Assembly (NCBI GenBank): GCA_026418055.1 | Contig: JAOACB010000002.1 | Coordinates: forward strand, 1-64,000 | Source of the DNA: Fimbriimonadales bacterium | GTDB taxonomy: Bacteria; Armatimonadota; Fimbriimonadia; Fimbriimonadales; Fimbriimonadaceae | DNA length: 64,000 bases | Direction: 5' to 3' | In this document: piece after piece, positions 34,916 through 42,385 of the stretch | Layout: each line of letters begins with the position of its first letter | Numbering within the stretch: position 1 is the stretch's first letter | The notes under the pieces: model-generated | What the model saw: only the letters and a program-made list of their open reading frames with translations | Told to the model about the DNA's origin: nothing | Databases searched by the model: none | Translations under genes and position numbers: made by a program

Positions 34916-36745
34916 CTATTCGACTGTGACCGACTTGGCGAGGTTCCTTGGTTGGTCGATCTCGCATCCGCGCTCCCTTGCGACGTGGTAGGCGAGCAGC
35001 TGCATGGGAATCACGCTGAGCAGAGCCGAGAAAAAGTCGAACCGCATCTTGGGAACCTTCAGCACGTGGTCCGCGACCTGCTCGCAGGACCAGTCGTCTT
35101 CCGTCGTGATGGCGATGAGCCTTCCGCCCCGCGCCTTGATCTCCATCATGTTGGAGAGGGTCTTCTCCCGAACGTGCGCGTCCGTGGCTCCCGCGATCGC
35201 CACAACACCCCGCTCGACCAACGCCAACGGTCCGTGCTTCATCTCGCCGGCCGGCGACTCCTGGGTCGGGATGTACGCCACCTCCTTGAGCTTCAGGGCG
35301 CCCTCGAGAGCGACGTGGGCGTCCGCGGCCCTTCCGATGAAGAACACCAGCGGCGACCTCGCCACGGGCTCCGCCAGTTCCCGCACCTGCGGCTCCAACT
35401 CGAGCACCCTCTTCGCCGCATCGGCCATCCGCCGCAGCTCCTCCACACCCTCTCCGACTCGGACGCCAGGCGCCTCTCGAACCTGAGCGAGATAAAAGGC
35501 GAGGAGCGCCAGCACTACCGATTGCGCCATATACGCTTTGGTGCTCGCCACGGAGATCTCCGGTCCGGCCTGCGTGAGGATCGTGCGATCGCACTCCCGT
35601 GCGATGCTGGAACCCATGACGTTGACGACTCCAAGGGTGCGGATCCGCCTCTGCTGGCAGAGCTTCAGCGCAGCCAGCGAATCGGCGGTCTCTCCGGACT
35701 GCGAAATGAAGATCGCGAGCGACTTCTCCGAGAGCACTGGGTCGCCGTAGCGGAATTCGCTCGAGAAGAACACGTCCGTCGGCAGCCTGAGCAGGCTCTC
35801 GAAGAGGTGCTTTCCCAACAGGCCCGCGTGGTACGCCGTGCCGCAGGCAACGATGTTGATCCGATCGATTTCCGTCCAGACGTAATCCGAGAAGATGTTT
35901 TCGAAGCGGATCCGACCCGCCTCGTCGATGCGCCCGAGGAGGCACTGTCGGATCACCTCGGGTTGCTCATGGATCTCCTTCAGCATGAAGTGCTCGTAGC
36001 CACCCCGCTCCGCCGCCGCGACGTCCCACTGCACCTCCATCGGCTCGAACTCGGTTTCGCGCCCGGTCGAATCGAGAATCCGCACTGCGTCCCGCGTCAG
36101 CACCGCCACCTGCCCCTCCTTCACAACCACAACCTTGCGGGTGAACGGCAAGAGCGCCGGGATGTCGCTCGCGAGGAACTGCTCGCCCTCCCCTAGCCCG
36201 ACGATCAGGGGGCTCGCGTTGCGGGTGGCCACGATCTTGCCGGGCTCACGCTTGCTGACGACGACGAACGCGTAGGCTCCGCGCAACTTGTGCACCGCCC
36301 GTGAGACCGCTTCTTCGAGCGGGAGGCCGTCCTCGTACTCTCTGCCGATCACGTGAGCCGCCACCTCGGTGTCGGTCTCGCTGCGGAACACGTGGCCCTC
36401 TGCCGCGAGCCTGTCCTTCAGCTCCAGGTAGTTCTCGATGATGCCGTTGTGGATGATGGCGATCTGTTGGTACTGATCGTAGTGGGGATGGGCGTTCTCG
36501 TCCGTCGGCCCCCCGTGGGTCGCCCATCGGGAGTGGGCGATCGCCTGCGAGGCCTCCGGCATCTCCTCTTCCACAGCCTTGCCGAGAGCGCTGAGCTTGC
36601 CGGCGCGCTTGAGGATGCGGATCTCGCCGTTCGCCAGGTAGGCGATGCCGGCGCTGTCGTACCCGCGGTACTCCAGCAGCTTCAGTTGCTCGAAGACCGT
36701 CCGAACGGCGTTCCGGGGGCCGATGTAGCCTGCGATCCCGCACAT
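34916..36745 (-). CDS. glmS: Glutamine-fructose-6-phosphate aminotransferase
   Basis: A 609-residue enzyme making glucosamine-6-phosphate for peptidoglycan and amino sugars. The N-terminal Ntn-type glutaminase begins MCGIAGYIG with Cys2 as nucleophile, plus RWATHG and HNGIIEN. Two SIS isomerase domains follow (YGDPVLSEKSLAIFISQSGETADSLAAL and ESPAGEMKHGPLALVERG), and the protein ends in the typical KSVTVE. Only 54 bp separate it from the divergent ubiA-like gene, so a glmS ribozyme leader has no room. Confidence 0.95.
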   Translation of the reverse strand: MCGIAGYIGPRNAVRTVFEQLKLLEYRGYDSAGIAYLANGEIRILKRAGKLSALGKAVEEEMPEASQAIAHSRWATHGGPTDENAHPHYDQYQQIAIIHNGIIENYLELKDRLAAEGHVFRSETDTEVAAHVIGREYEDGLPLEEAVSRAVHKLRGAYAFVVVSKREPGKIVATRNASPLIVGLGEGEQFLASDIPALLPFTRKVVVVKEGQVAVLTRDAVRILDSTGRETEFEPMEVQWDVAAAERGGYEHFMLKEIHEQPEVIRQCLLGRIDEAGRIRFENIFSDYVWTEIDRINIVACGTAYHAGLLGKHLFESLLRLPTDVFFSSEFRYGDPVLSEKSLAIFISQSGETADSLAALKLCQQRRIRTLGVVNVMGSSIARECDRTILTQAGPEISVASTKAYMAQSVVLALLAFYLAQVREAPGVRVGEGVEELRRMADAAKRVLELEPQVRELAEPVARSPLVFFIGRAADAHVALEGALKLKEVAYIPTQESPAGEMKHGPLALVERGVVAIAGATDAHVREKTLSNMMEIKARGGRLIAITTEDDWSCEQVADHVLKVPKMRFDFFSALLSVIPMQLLAYHVARERGCEIDQPRNLAKSVTVE

Positions 36746-36752
36746 GGCACCG

Positions 36753-36758
36753 ATGATA
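36753..36758 (-). promoter_or_regulatory. -10-like TATCAT, leaderless glmS promoter
   Basis: On the minus strand TATCAT ends 7 nt before the glmS ATG. No Shine-Dalgarno is present. Confidence 0.4.
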
Positions 36759-36786
36759 ACCCGCGAGGCGGGCGCCAAGCTGAGGC

Positions 36787-36792
36787 CATAAT
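36787..36792 (+). promoter_or_regulatory. -10-like CATAAT before the ubiA-like operon
   Basis: CATAAT ends 7 nt before the ATG at 36800. With the divergent glmS element it shares a 54-bp gap, a compact divergent promoter pair. Confidence 0.45.
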
Positions 36793-36799
36793 CGGGCTG

Positions 36800-37693
36800 A
36801 TGGGTGTCCGCGGGTTGGTTCGGCTGGCTCGTCCACACCAGTGGGCCAAGAACCTGCTCGTGTTCACCGGACTGCTCTTCACCGCCTCCTTCAGGGACCC
36901 TGAGGCATGGAGGGCGACGGTGTTGGCCTTCTTGGCGATGGGCTTTGTCAGCTCGGGCTTTTACGCGTGGAACGACGTTCGAGACAGGGATCGCGACCGA
37001 TCGCACCCCCGCAAGAAACGCCGCCCGGTCGCCAGCGGAGAGGTCTCCCCGCCGGCCGCGACCATCTTCGGCGCGGCGTTGCTCGTCTTGGGGGTGTTTC
37101 TGCTCTGGCCGTTGCCGGCGTTGGCCCAAGGGCTCGTGGCGGTCTACGGGGCGGTTCAGGTCGCCTACAACGCCGGATTGAGGGCGGTTCCCGTGCTGGA
37201 CGCCTGCGCGGTCGGTTCCGGGTTCGTGATTCGCGCCGCGCTCGGGGCGGCGGCGATGGGGGTTCGGGTGTCCGGGTGGCTGCTGCTCTGCGCGGGGGCT
37301 CTGGCGTTGCTCGTGAGCTTGGGAAAGCGGAGGGCAGAGCACGTCGCCCTAGGCTCGGAGGGGGTTGATTCGAGGCCGAGCCTGGCAGGGTACACGCGGG
37401 AGTCGCTGGACGCGATGGTCACCCTCTCGGCCACGGCGTCCGTGCTGTGCTACGGCTTGTACGCGCTCGAGAGCGAAACGGCTAGGCAACATCCAGGCCT
37501 GTTCCTCACGGTGCCGTTCGTCGCGTACGGCGTCATGCGGTATCTGTTGTTGGTGTTCCAGGGTCAGGACACGGCTTCGGAGCCGGATCTGCTGTTCCTG
37601 CGGGATCCGCATCTGATCGGAACGGCTCTCCTGTTCCTTTTGGCCAGCGTGGTGGCGATGACGAACGCTCTTCCTGGAGGGATCGCCCGTTGA
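36800..37693 (+). CDS. UbiA-family decaprenyl-phosphate phosphoribosyltransferase-like
   Basis: A 297-residue membrane prenyltransferase with about eight to nine helices. The N-terminal RLARPHQWAKNLLVFTGL and the first Asp-rich motif NDVRDRDRDRSHPRKKRRPVASG match the DPPR synthase branch (Mycobacterium Rv3806c), which joins PRPP to polyprenyl phosphate, rather than the quinone branch. A second motif, STPSEPRA-like in UbiA enzymes, is replaced by the family-type GKRRAEHVALG region. It is the first gene of a coupled operon with DprE2- and DprE1-like genes, which strengthens the call. Its stop overlaps the next start. Confidence 0.82.
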   Translation: MGVRGLVRLARPHQWAKNLLVFTGLLFTASFRDPEAWRATVLAFLAMGFVSSGFYAWNDVRDRDRDRSHPRKKRRPVASGEVSPPAATIFGAALLVLGVFLLWPLPALAQGLVAVYGAVQVAYNAGLRAVPVLDACAVGSGFVIRAALGAAAMGVRVSGWLLLCAGALALLVSLGKRRAEHVALGSEGVDSRPSLAGYTRESLDAMVTLSATASVLCYGLYALESETARQHPGLFLTVPFVAYGVMRYLLLVFQGQDTASEPDLLFLRDPHLIGTALLFLLASVVAMTNALPGGIAR

Positions 37694-38421
37694 GGACTTA
37701 CGAGAGAGCCATCGTCGTGGGGGCCTCGTCGGGCCTCGGCCGAGCGATCGCCGCGCGCCTGGCCGCATCCGGTTGCCGCGTTGCGGCGGTCGCTAGGCGC
37801 TTGGAGCGCTTGGAGTCTCTGGCGTCCGAGGCGCCCCCAGGTCGCATCCTCGCCCTTCGCCACGACGTGCGGCGGCTCGACGATGTGCCCGAGGCTTTCG
37901 ACGCCGCCTGCAGAGCCTTGGAGGGTCTCGACCTCGTCGTGTACTCAGCGGGCTTCATGCCGCCAGTTGGCCCGACAGAGTTCGATACGCCGAAGGATCG
38001 GCAGATCGTGGAGGTCAACTTCCTCGGCGCGGTCGCATGGCTTAACCTGGCGGCGGACCGCTTCCTGCAGACCCGCCGAGGCGCGATCGTGGGGATCGGC
38101 AGCGTCGCGGGAGACCGCGGCCGCAAGGGACAACCCGTCTACAACGCGAGCAAAGCCGCGCTGCACGCTTACCTCGAGGCGCTTCGGAACAGACTGCACG
38201 GCAAGGGGGTCACCGTGGCAACCTTCAAGCCGGGACCGATGAGGACCGAAATGACCGCGCACCTGCGCCTGTCGCGGGCGATGGACCCCGACTCCGCCGC
38301 GAGGATCGTCCTCAGCAAGGCGCACGTGAGCGGTGAGCATTATCTTTGTCTGAGCCACCGCTTGGTCTTCGCGGTTCTCCGCAACACTCCCTCCTGGATT
38401 TTCCGGAGGCTCCCGGTGTAG
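37690..38421 (+). CDS. dprE2: DprE2-like short-chain dehydrogenase
   Basis: A 243-residue SDR with the nucleotide loop VVGASSGLGRAIAARLA and the catalytic Ser-Tyr-Lys (IGSVAGDRGRKGQPVYNASKAAL). The SVAGDRGRK segment is characteristic of DprE2-type reductases, which reduce the 2-keto intermediate to polyprenyl-phospho-arabinose. The start is TTG 37690, overlapping the ubiA stop as TTGA. Taken alone it is a generic SDR; the DprE2 name rests on the motif and on adjacency to the DprE1-like gene. Confidence 0.72.
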   Translation: MRTYERAIVVGASSGLGRAIAARLAASGCRVAAVARRLERLESLASEAPPGRILALRHDVRRLDDVPEAFDAACRALEGLDLVVYSAGFMPPVGPTEFDTPKDRQIVEVNFLGAVAWLNLAADRFLQTRRGAIVGIGSVAGDRGRKGQPVYNASKAALHAYLEALRNRLHGKGVTVATFKPGPMRTEMTAHLRLSRAMDPDSAARIVLSKAHVSGEHYLCLSHRLVFAVLRNTPSWIFRRLPV

Positions 38422-39810
38422 ATGAGGCCTCAGCTCGTCCGGCTTTCGGGATTCGGCATGACAACGGCGGCGGACGCTTGGCAGGTGCTTCCGTCGTCCG
38501 ACGAAGACGTCCGACAGGCTCTGCGCCTGGCCAAGGCTGAGGGCCGAAGGATCGTTCTGCGCGGTGCGGGACGAAGCTACGGAGACGCGGCCATCAGGCC
38601 CGAAGCCGTCGCTGTTTCGTTCGAGAGGATGCGTCGGATCCTCTCCTGGGACGCAGAACGCGGCATCCTGGCCGTGGAGGCCGGAGGGACGGTCGGAGAT
38701 CTTTGGCGCTTCGCTCTTCCCGATGGCTGGTGGCCTCCTGTGGTCAGCGGCACGATGTTCCCCACGGTCGGCGGCGCGATCGCCATGAACATCCACGGCA
38801 AGAATGCCTTTCGGGAGGGCACCCTAGGCGAGCACCTGGCGTGGATCGATGTGATGGATTCCGAGGGTCAGGTGCATCGTGTGCGGCCCGAAGATCCCGC
38901 GTTCCGCGCGATCGTCGGCGGAGCAGGACTCGTCGGCATCATCCTGCGCGCCGCGATCCGGATGAAGCGAGTTCCGTCCGGCGATCTGCGCGTCCTTGCG
39001 GTCGCCGCGCGCAACTGGCGCGAGCAGTTCGAAGTCTTCTCTCGACACGAGAACGAGGCGGATTATCTGGTGAGCTGGGTGGACTGCTTCGCCCGTGGCA
39101 GTTCCGCCGGGAGGGGCCTGATCCACGCGGCTTGGTACTCGGAGGGCGGCCGATCCACGCTGAGCCTGGAGCATCAAGAGTTGCCGGACACCATTCTCGG
39201 CCTGGTGCCGAAGTCCGTCGTCTGGAGGTTTCTGAAGGCTCTGAACCGACGCTCAGCGATGCGTGCGCTCAACGGCGCGAAGTACCGACTGGGAACGTGG
39301 ATCGGCAACGGCAAGATGGAGCACCAGAGCTTGGTGGCATTCTCGTTCCTTCTGGACTACGTGCCGAACTGGCGCTGGGCTTACCTTCCCGGAGGCTTCA
39401 TCCAGTACCAGTCTTTCGTTCCCAAAGAGGCCGCCCCCAGGGTGTTCGAGAGCCAAGTCGCCCTTCAGCAGCGCCTCGGGCTCGAAGCGTTCTTGGGCGT
39501 TCTCAAGCGCCATCGGCCGGACGGGTTCCTGCTCAGTCACGGCGTGGATGGCTACTCTCTCGCACTCGACTTCAAGGTCACTCCTCGCAACCGGGAGCGC
39601 GTTTGGAGCATGGCTCACCAGATGAACGAGCTGGTGCTCGAGGCGGGCGGCCAGTTCTACCTCGCCAAGGACTCCACGCTGCGGCCGCAAGACCTGCGGC
39701 GATGGCTCGGCCCACGGTTGCAGGAGTGGAGAGAATGGAAGAGGCTCTTCGACCCGAGCGGCCTGCTGACGAGCTCGCTAGCCGAGCGCACGGGACTGAT
39801 CGATCCATGA
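38422..39810 (+). CDS. dprE1: DprE1-like FAD-dependent polyprenyl-phospho-ribose oxidase
   Basis: A 462-residue FAD/PCMH oxidase. GAGRSYGDAAIR binds FAD phosphates; GTMFPTVGGAIAMNIHGKN contains the FAD-contacting His of DprE1. The C-terminal ALO-like domain ends with GGQFYLAKDST, whose Lys416 aligns with Lys418 of Mycobacterium tuberculosis DprE1. Gly-Tyr-Ser-Leu-Ala381-Leu-Asp-Phe aligns with GWNICVDF, so Ala381 replaces Cys387, the residue attacked by benzothiazinones. It would oxidise the C2 hydroxyl of polyprenyl-phospho-ribose. It begins directly after the DprE2-like stop; ATG 38458 is an alternative start. Confidence 0.82.
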   Translation: MRPQLVRLSGFGMTTAADAWQVLPSSDEDVRQALRLAKAEGRRIVLRGAGRSYGDAAIRPEAVAVSFERMRRILSWDAERGILAVEAGGTVGDLWRFALPDGWWPPVVSGTMFPTVGGAIAMNIHGKNAFREGTLGEHLAWIDVMDSEGQVHRVRPEDPAFRAIVGGAGLVGIILRAAIRMKRVPSGDLRVLAVAARNWREQFEVFSRHENEADYLVSWVDCFARGSSAGRGLIHAAWYSEGGRSTLSLEHQELPDTILGLVPKSVVWRFLKALNRRSAMRALNGAKYRLGTWIGNGKMEHQSLVAFSFLLDYVPNWRWAYLPGGFIQYQSFVPKEAAPRVFESQVALQQRLGLEAFLGVLKRHRPDGFLLSHGVDGYSLALDFKVTPRNRERVWSMAHQMNELVLEAGGQFYLAKDSTLRPQDLRRWLGPRLQEWREWKRLFDPSGLLTSSLAERTGLIDP

Positions 39811-41204
39811 GCATGGCGCTGCTGGTCATGGGGGTGAGCGGGGCGGGCAAGACGACCGTCGGTAGGCTTTTGGCGGAAAGGCTCGGCTGTCGGTTTCTGG
39901 ATGCGGACGACTTCCACCCGGAATCGAACGTCCGGAAAATGGCTTCGGGCCAGCCGCTCACCGACGAGGATCGTTGGCCGTGGCTGGAAGCGCTCGCCAA
40001 GGCTCTGGGCCCCGAACCACGGGTTGTGCTCGCCTGCTCCGCGCTCAAGGAAGCGTACCGAGCTCGCTTGCGCGAGGCGCGCCCCGATCTCAGGATCGTG
40101 TGGCTGGACGCGCCGCCGGAGGCCATCCGCGGGAGGGTGCTCAACCGGAGCCACCCCTTCATGCCGGCGAGCCTGCTGGAGTCTCAGTTCCGAGACCTCG
40201 AGCCTCCGCAGCAAGCCGTCCGCGTCGATGCTACGGCGAACATTCAGGACGTAATCGCCAGCATCTTGGATCAGCTGGAAGGTGCTCGCATGACGATCGG
40301 AGTCATCGGCCTCGGCAGAATGGGCCGCAACATCGCCCTTCGGTTGCAGAGGGACGGGCACACCGTGGTGGGCCACGACGCCTCGGTCGCCGCCCTGGAC
40401 GAGGCGCAGCAAGCCGGTGTCGCCACCCGGCCTTCGTTGAAGGATCTGCTGGAATCCTTGCCTCGGCCGCGCCGTCTGTGGGTGATGGTGCCGGCCGGAG
40501 AGCCCACCGAAACCACCCTGCGGGACCTGAAGGGCTTCCTGACGCCCGGTGACAGCGTCGTGGACGGCGGCAACTCCAACTACGAGGATTCCATCCGCAG
40601 AGCCAGCGACTTCCGGCGCCTTGGAATCGGCTTCCTGGACGTTGGAACGAGCGGCGGCATCTGGGGCCTGGACGGCGGCTACTGCCTGATGATCGGAGGG
40701 GACGAGACTTGGGTGGGGCAATGGTTGCCCGTGTTCCGTAGCCTGGCCCCTCGGGCTGATGCAGGCTGGGTGCACGTGGGCCCGTCCGGAGCGGGCCACT
40801 ACGCGAAGATGGTGCACAACGCCGTCGAGTACGGCATGATGCAGGCCTTGGCGGAAGGCCTGGAGCTGCTCCGAGCCAAACCGCTCGTTACGGAAGTGGC
40901 GAGCGTCGTCGAGGCCTGGCGACACGGCAGCGTCGTTCGATCGTGGCTCCTTGATCTGGCGGCCAAAGGCCTGCGCGACGAGCCCGACCTCGCCAGCCTG
41001 GCGCCGCACGTGGAGGACAGCGGCGAAGGGAGGTGGGCCGTTCAGGAGTCCGTGCGGCTCGGCGTGCCCGCTCCCGTCTTGGCCGCGTCGCTCTACACGC
41101 GCTTCGCATCGCGTCAACAGGATTCCTTCGCCCTCAAGGCTCTGGCGATGCTGCGCCGAGAGTTCGGCGGGCACTCCGTGCGGCGCAAGGACGATCAGCG
41201 GTAG
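39807..41204 (+). CDS. Gluconokinase/6-phosphogluconate dehydrogenase fusion
   Basis: One uninterrupted 465-residue frame holds two enzymes. Residues 1-160 are a GntK-type gluconokinase (VMGVSGAGKTTVGRLLAERLG, DADDFHPESNVRKMASGQPLTDEDRWPWL). Residues 162-465 are a short YqeC/GndA-type decarboxylating 6-phosphogluconate dehydrogenase (VIGLGRMGRNIALRL, VDGGNSNYEDS, LDVGTSGGIWGLDGGYCLMIGG, GAGHYAKMVHNAVEYGMMQA). Together they turn gluconate into ribulose-5-phosphate. The start overlaps the DprE1-like stop as ATGA. An internal ATG at 40290 preceded by GGAAGG could also yield the dehydrogenase alone. Confidence 0.88.
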   Translation: MSMALLVMGVSGAGKTTVGRLLAERLGCRFLDADDFHPESNVRKMASGQPLTDEDRWPWLEALAKALGPEPRVVLACSALKEAYRARLREARPDLRIVWLDAPPEAIRGRVLNRSHPFMPASLLESQFRDLEPPQQAVRVDATANIQDVIASILDQLEGARMTIGVIGLGRMGRNIALRLQRDGHTVVGHDASVAALDEAQQAGVATRPSLKDLLESLPRPRRLWVMVPAGEPTETTLRDLKGFLTPGDSVVDGGNSNYEDSIRRASDFRRLGIGFLDVGTSGGIWGLDGGYCLMIGGDETWVGQWLPVFRSLAPRADAGWVHVGPSGAGHYAKMVHNAVEYGMMQALAEGLELLRAKPLVTEVASVVEAWRHGSVVRSWLLDLAAKGLRDEPDLASLAPHVEDSGEGRWAVQESVRLGVPAPVLAASLYTRFASRQQDSFALKALAMLRREFGGHSVRRKDDQR

Positions 41205-42367
41205 AGGAGGTATCGCTCGCGAGCCTCTTGGAACCTCTTGGTCTCGGAGCCGAAGCGGCGAGAGACTGCCCGCCAGCCACCCGCAAGGATCAGCCTTGCA
41301 GCCTCGTCGTTCTGAACCAGATGAACCAGCTTCTCGCGTTCCCATTGCGGGTATCGGCCGAGTTCGAAAGCCAGCTCCACCCCAACCCGAACGGGATTCA
41401 GTCGATTGCGGTCCGTGACGATCATCGAGACGCCGCCGCAAGTCTGGCCGGCATGCTTGCTGGATGTTGGAACGTTCGAGCGGGGGTAGAAGCGGATGCC
41501 TGGGATCCGCTTCGCGTTCATCGCCGCGGCGAGAGATCGTCCGTCGATCCATGGCGCGCCGACCCACTCGAAGGGCGCGTCCGTTCCCCGACCGACCGAA
41601 ACGTTCGTTGCCTCCACCAGACAGATACCCGGATACAGCAGCGCTTGGGTTGGCGAGCGCATGTTGGGGGAGGGGTTTACCCAGGTTTGGCCCGTCTCAT
41701 CGAACCACAGGGATCTCTTCCATCCCTTCATCGGGACGACCTCCAGACGACAGCCGAGCTTCCGATCCTCGTTGAACAGCCTTGCGAGCTCGCCGACCGT
41801 CATGCCGTGCGCCACCGGGAGCTCGTGGTAGGCCGTTAGGCCGCGATGCTTGGGCTCGGACAACGGTCCTGCCACGAGGAGACCTCGGATCGGATTGGGG
41901 CGGTCCAGCACGACCACTCGGATGCCCCTCTTCGCCGCCTCCTCCATCGCGAAGCCGAGGGTCCCGATGTACGTGTAGAACCTCGCGCCGACGTCCTGGA
42001 TGTCGAACACCAAGGTGTCGATGCCTTCGAGTTGATCGGGGCGCGGCCGATACCGGTACTCCTTCTCTCCAGGGTTGTAAAGAGAGTACACGGGCAGACC
42101 CGTTCCTGGATCTCGGCCATCGGCGACGGGCTCATCGAGCTCCCCCCGGATGCCGTGCTCCGGCCCGAACAGAGCGACCAGGCTCAAGCCGGGAGCCCGA
42201 TGCAGCACGTCGGCCGTCTGGCGACCGTCCAACGTCCTGCCCGTGTGGTTGGTGATCAAGCCGATCCGGCTTCCTTGCAAGAGGGCGAAGCCTTCCCTCT
42301 CGAGCACGTCGATACCGTTCAGCACCACCTCGCCCGCAAGCGTCGTCGCTAAGAGCTCCACCAACAC
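41195..42367 (-). CDS. namZ: NamZ-like exo-beta-N-acetylmuramidase (DUF1343)
   Basis: A 390-residue DUF1343 protein: VLNGIDVLEREGF, LITNHTGRTLDG, LFGPEHGIRGELDE, VFDIQDVGARFYTYIGTLGFAM, VVLDRPNPIRG and WVNPSPNMRSPTQALLYPG are all family signatures. NamZ removes terminal MurNAc from peptidoglycan fragments during cell-wall recycling. No convincing signal peptide is seen with GTG 42367 as start. Its end overlaps the convergent GntK-Gnd gene by 10 bp. Confidence 0.87.
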   Translation of the reverse strand: MLVELLATTLAGEVVLNGIDVLEREGFALLQGSRIGLITNHTGRTLDGRQTADVLHRAPGLSLVALFGPEHGIRGELDEPVADGRDPGTGLPVYSLYNPGEKEYRYRPRPDQLEGIDTLVFDIQDVGARFYTYIGTLGFAMEEAAKRGIRVVVLDRPNPIRGLLVAGPLSEPKHRGLTAYHELPVAHGMTVGELARLFNEDRKLGCRLEVVPMKGWKRSLWFDETGQTWVNPSPNMRSPTQALLYPGICLVEATNVSVGRGTDAPFEWVGAPWIDGRSLAAAMNAKRIPGIRFYPRSNVPTSSKHAGQTCGGVSMIVTDRNRLNPVRVGVELAFELGRYPQWEREKLVHLVQNDEAARLILAGGWRAVSRRFGSETKRFQEARERYLLYR

Positions 42368-42385
42368 GCCCCCATGTTGGCACGC

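Noticed and set aside
34749-35945. 398-codon minus-strand frame within glmS
   Set aside because: Same strand as glmS in another frame, low-complexity Gly/Arg/Ala sequence.
36746-36799. glmS ribozyme or riboswitch leader
   Set aside because: Only 54 bp separate the divergent starts and a -10 lies 7 nt before the ATG, so there is no room.
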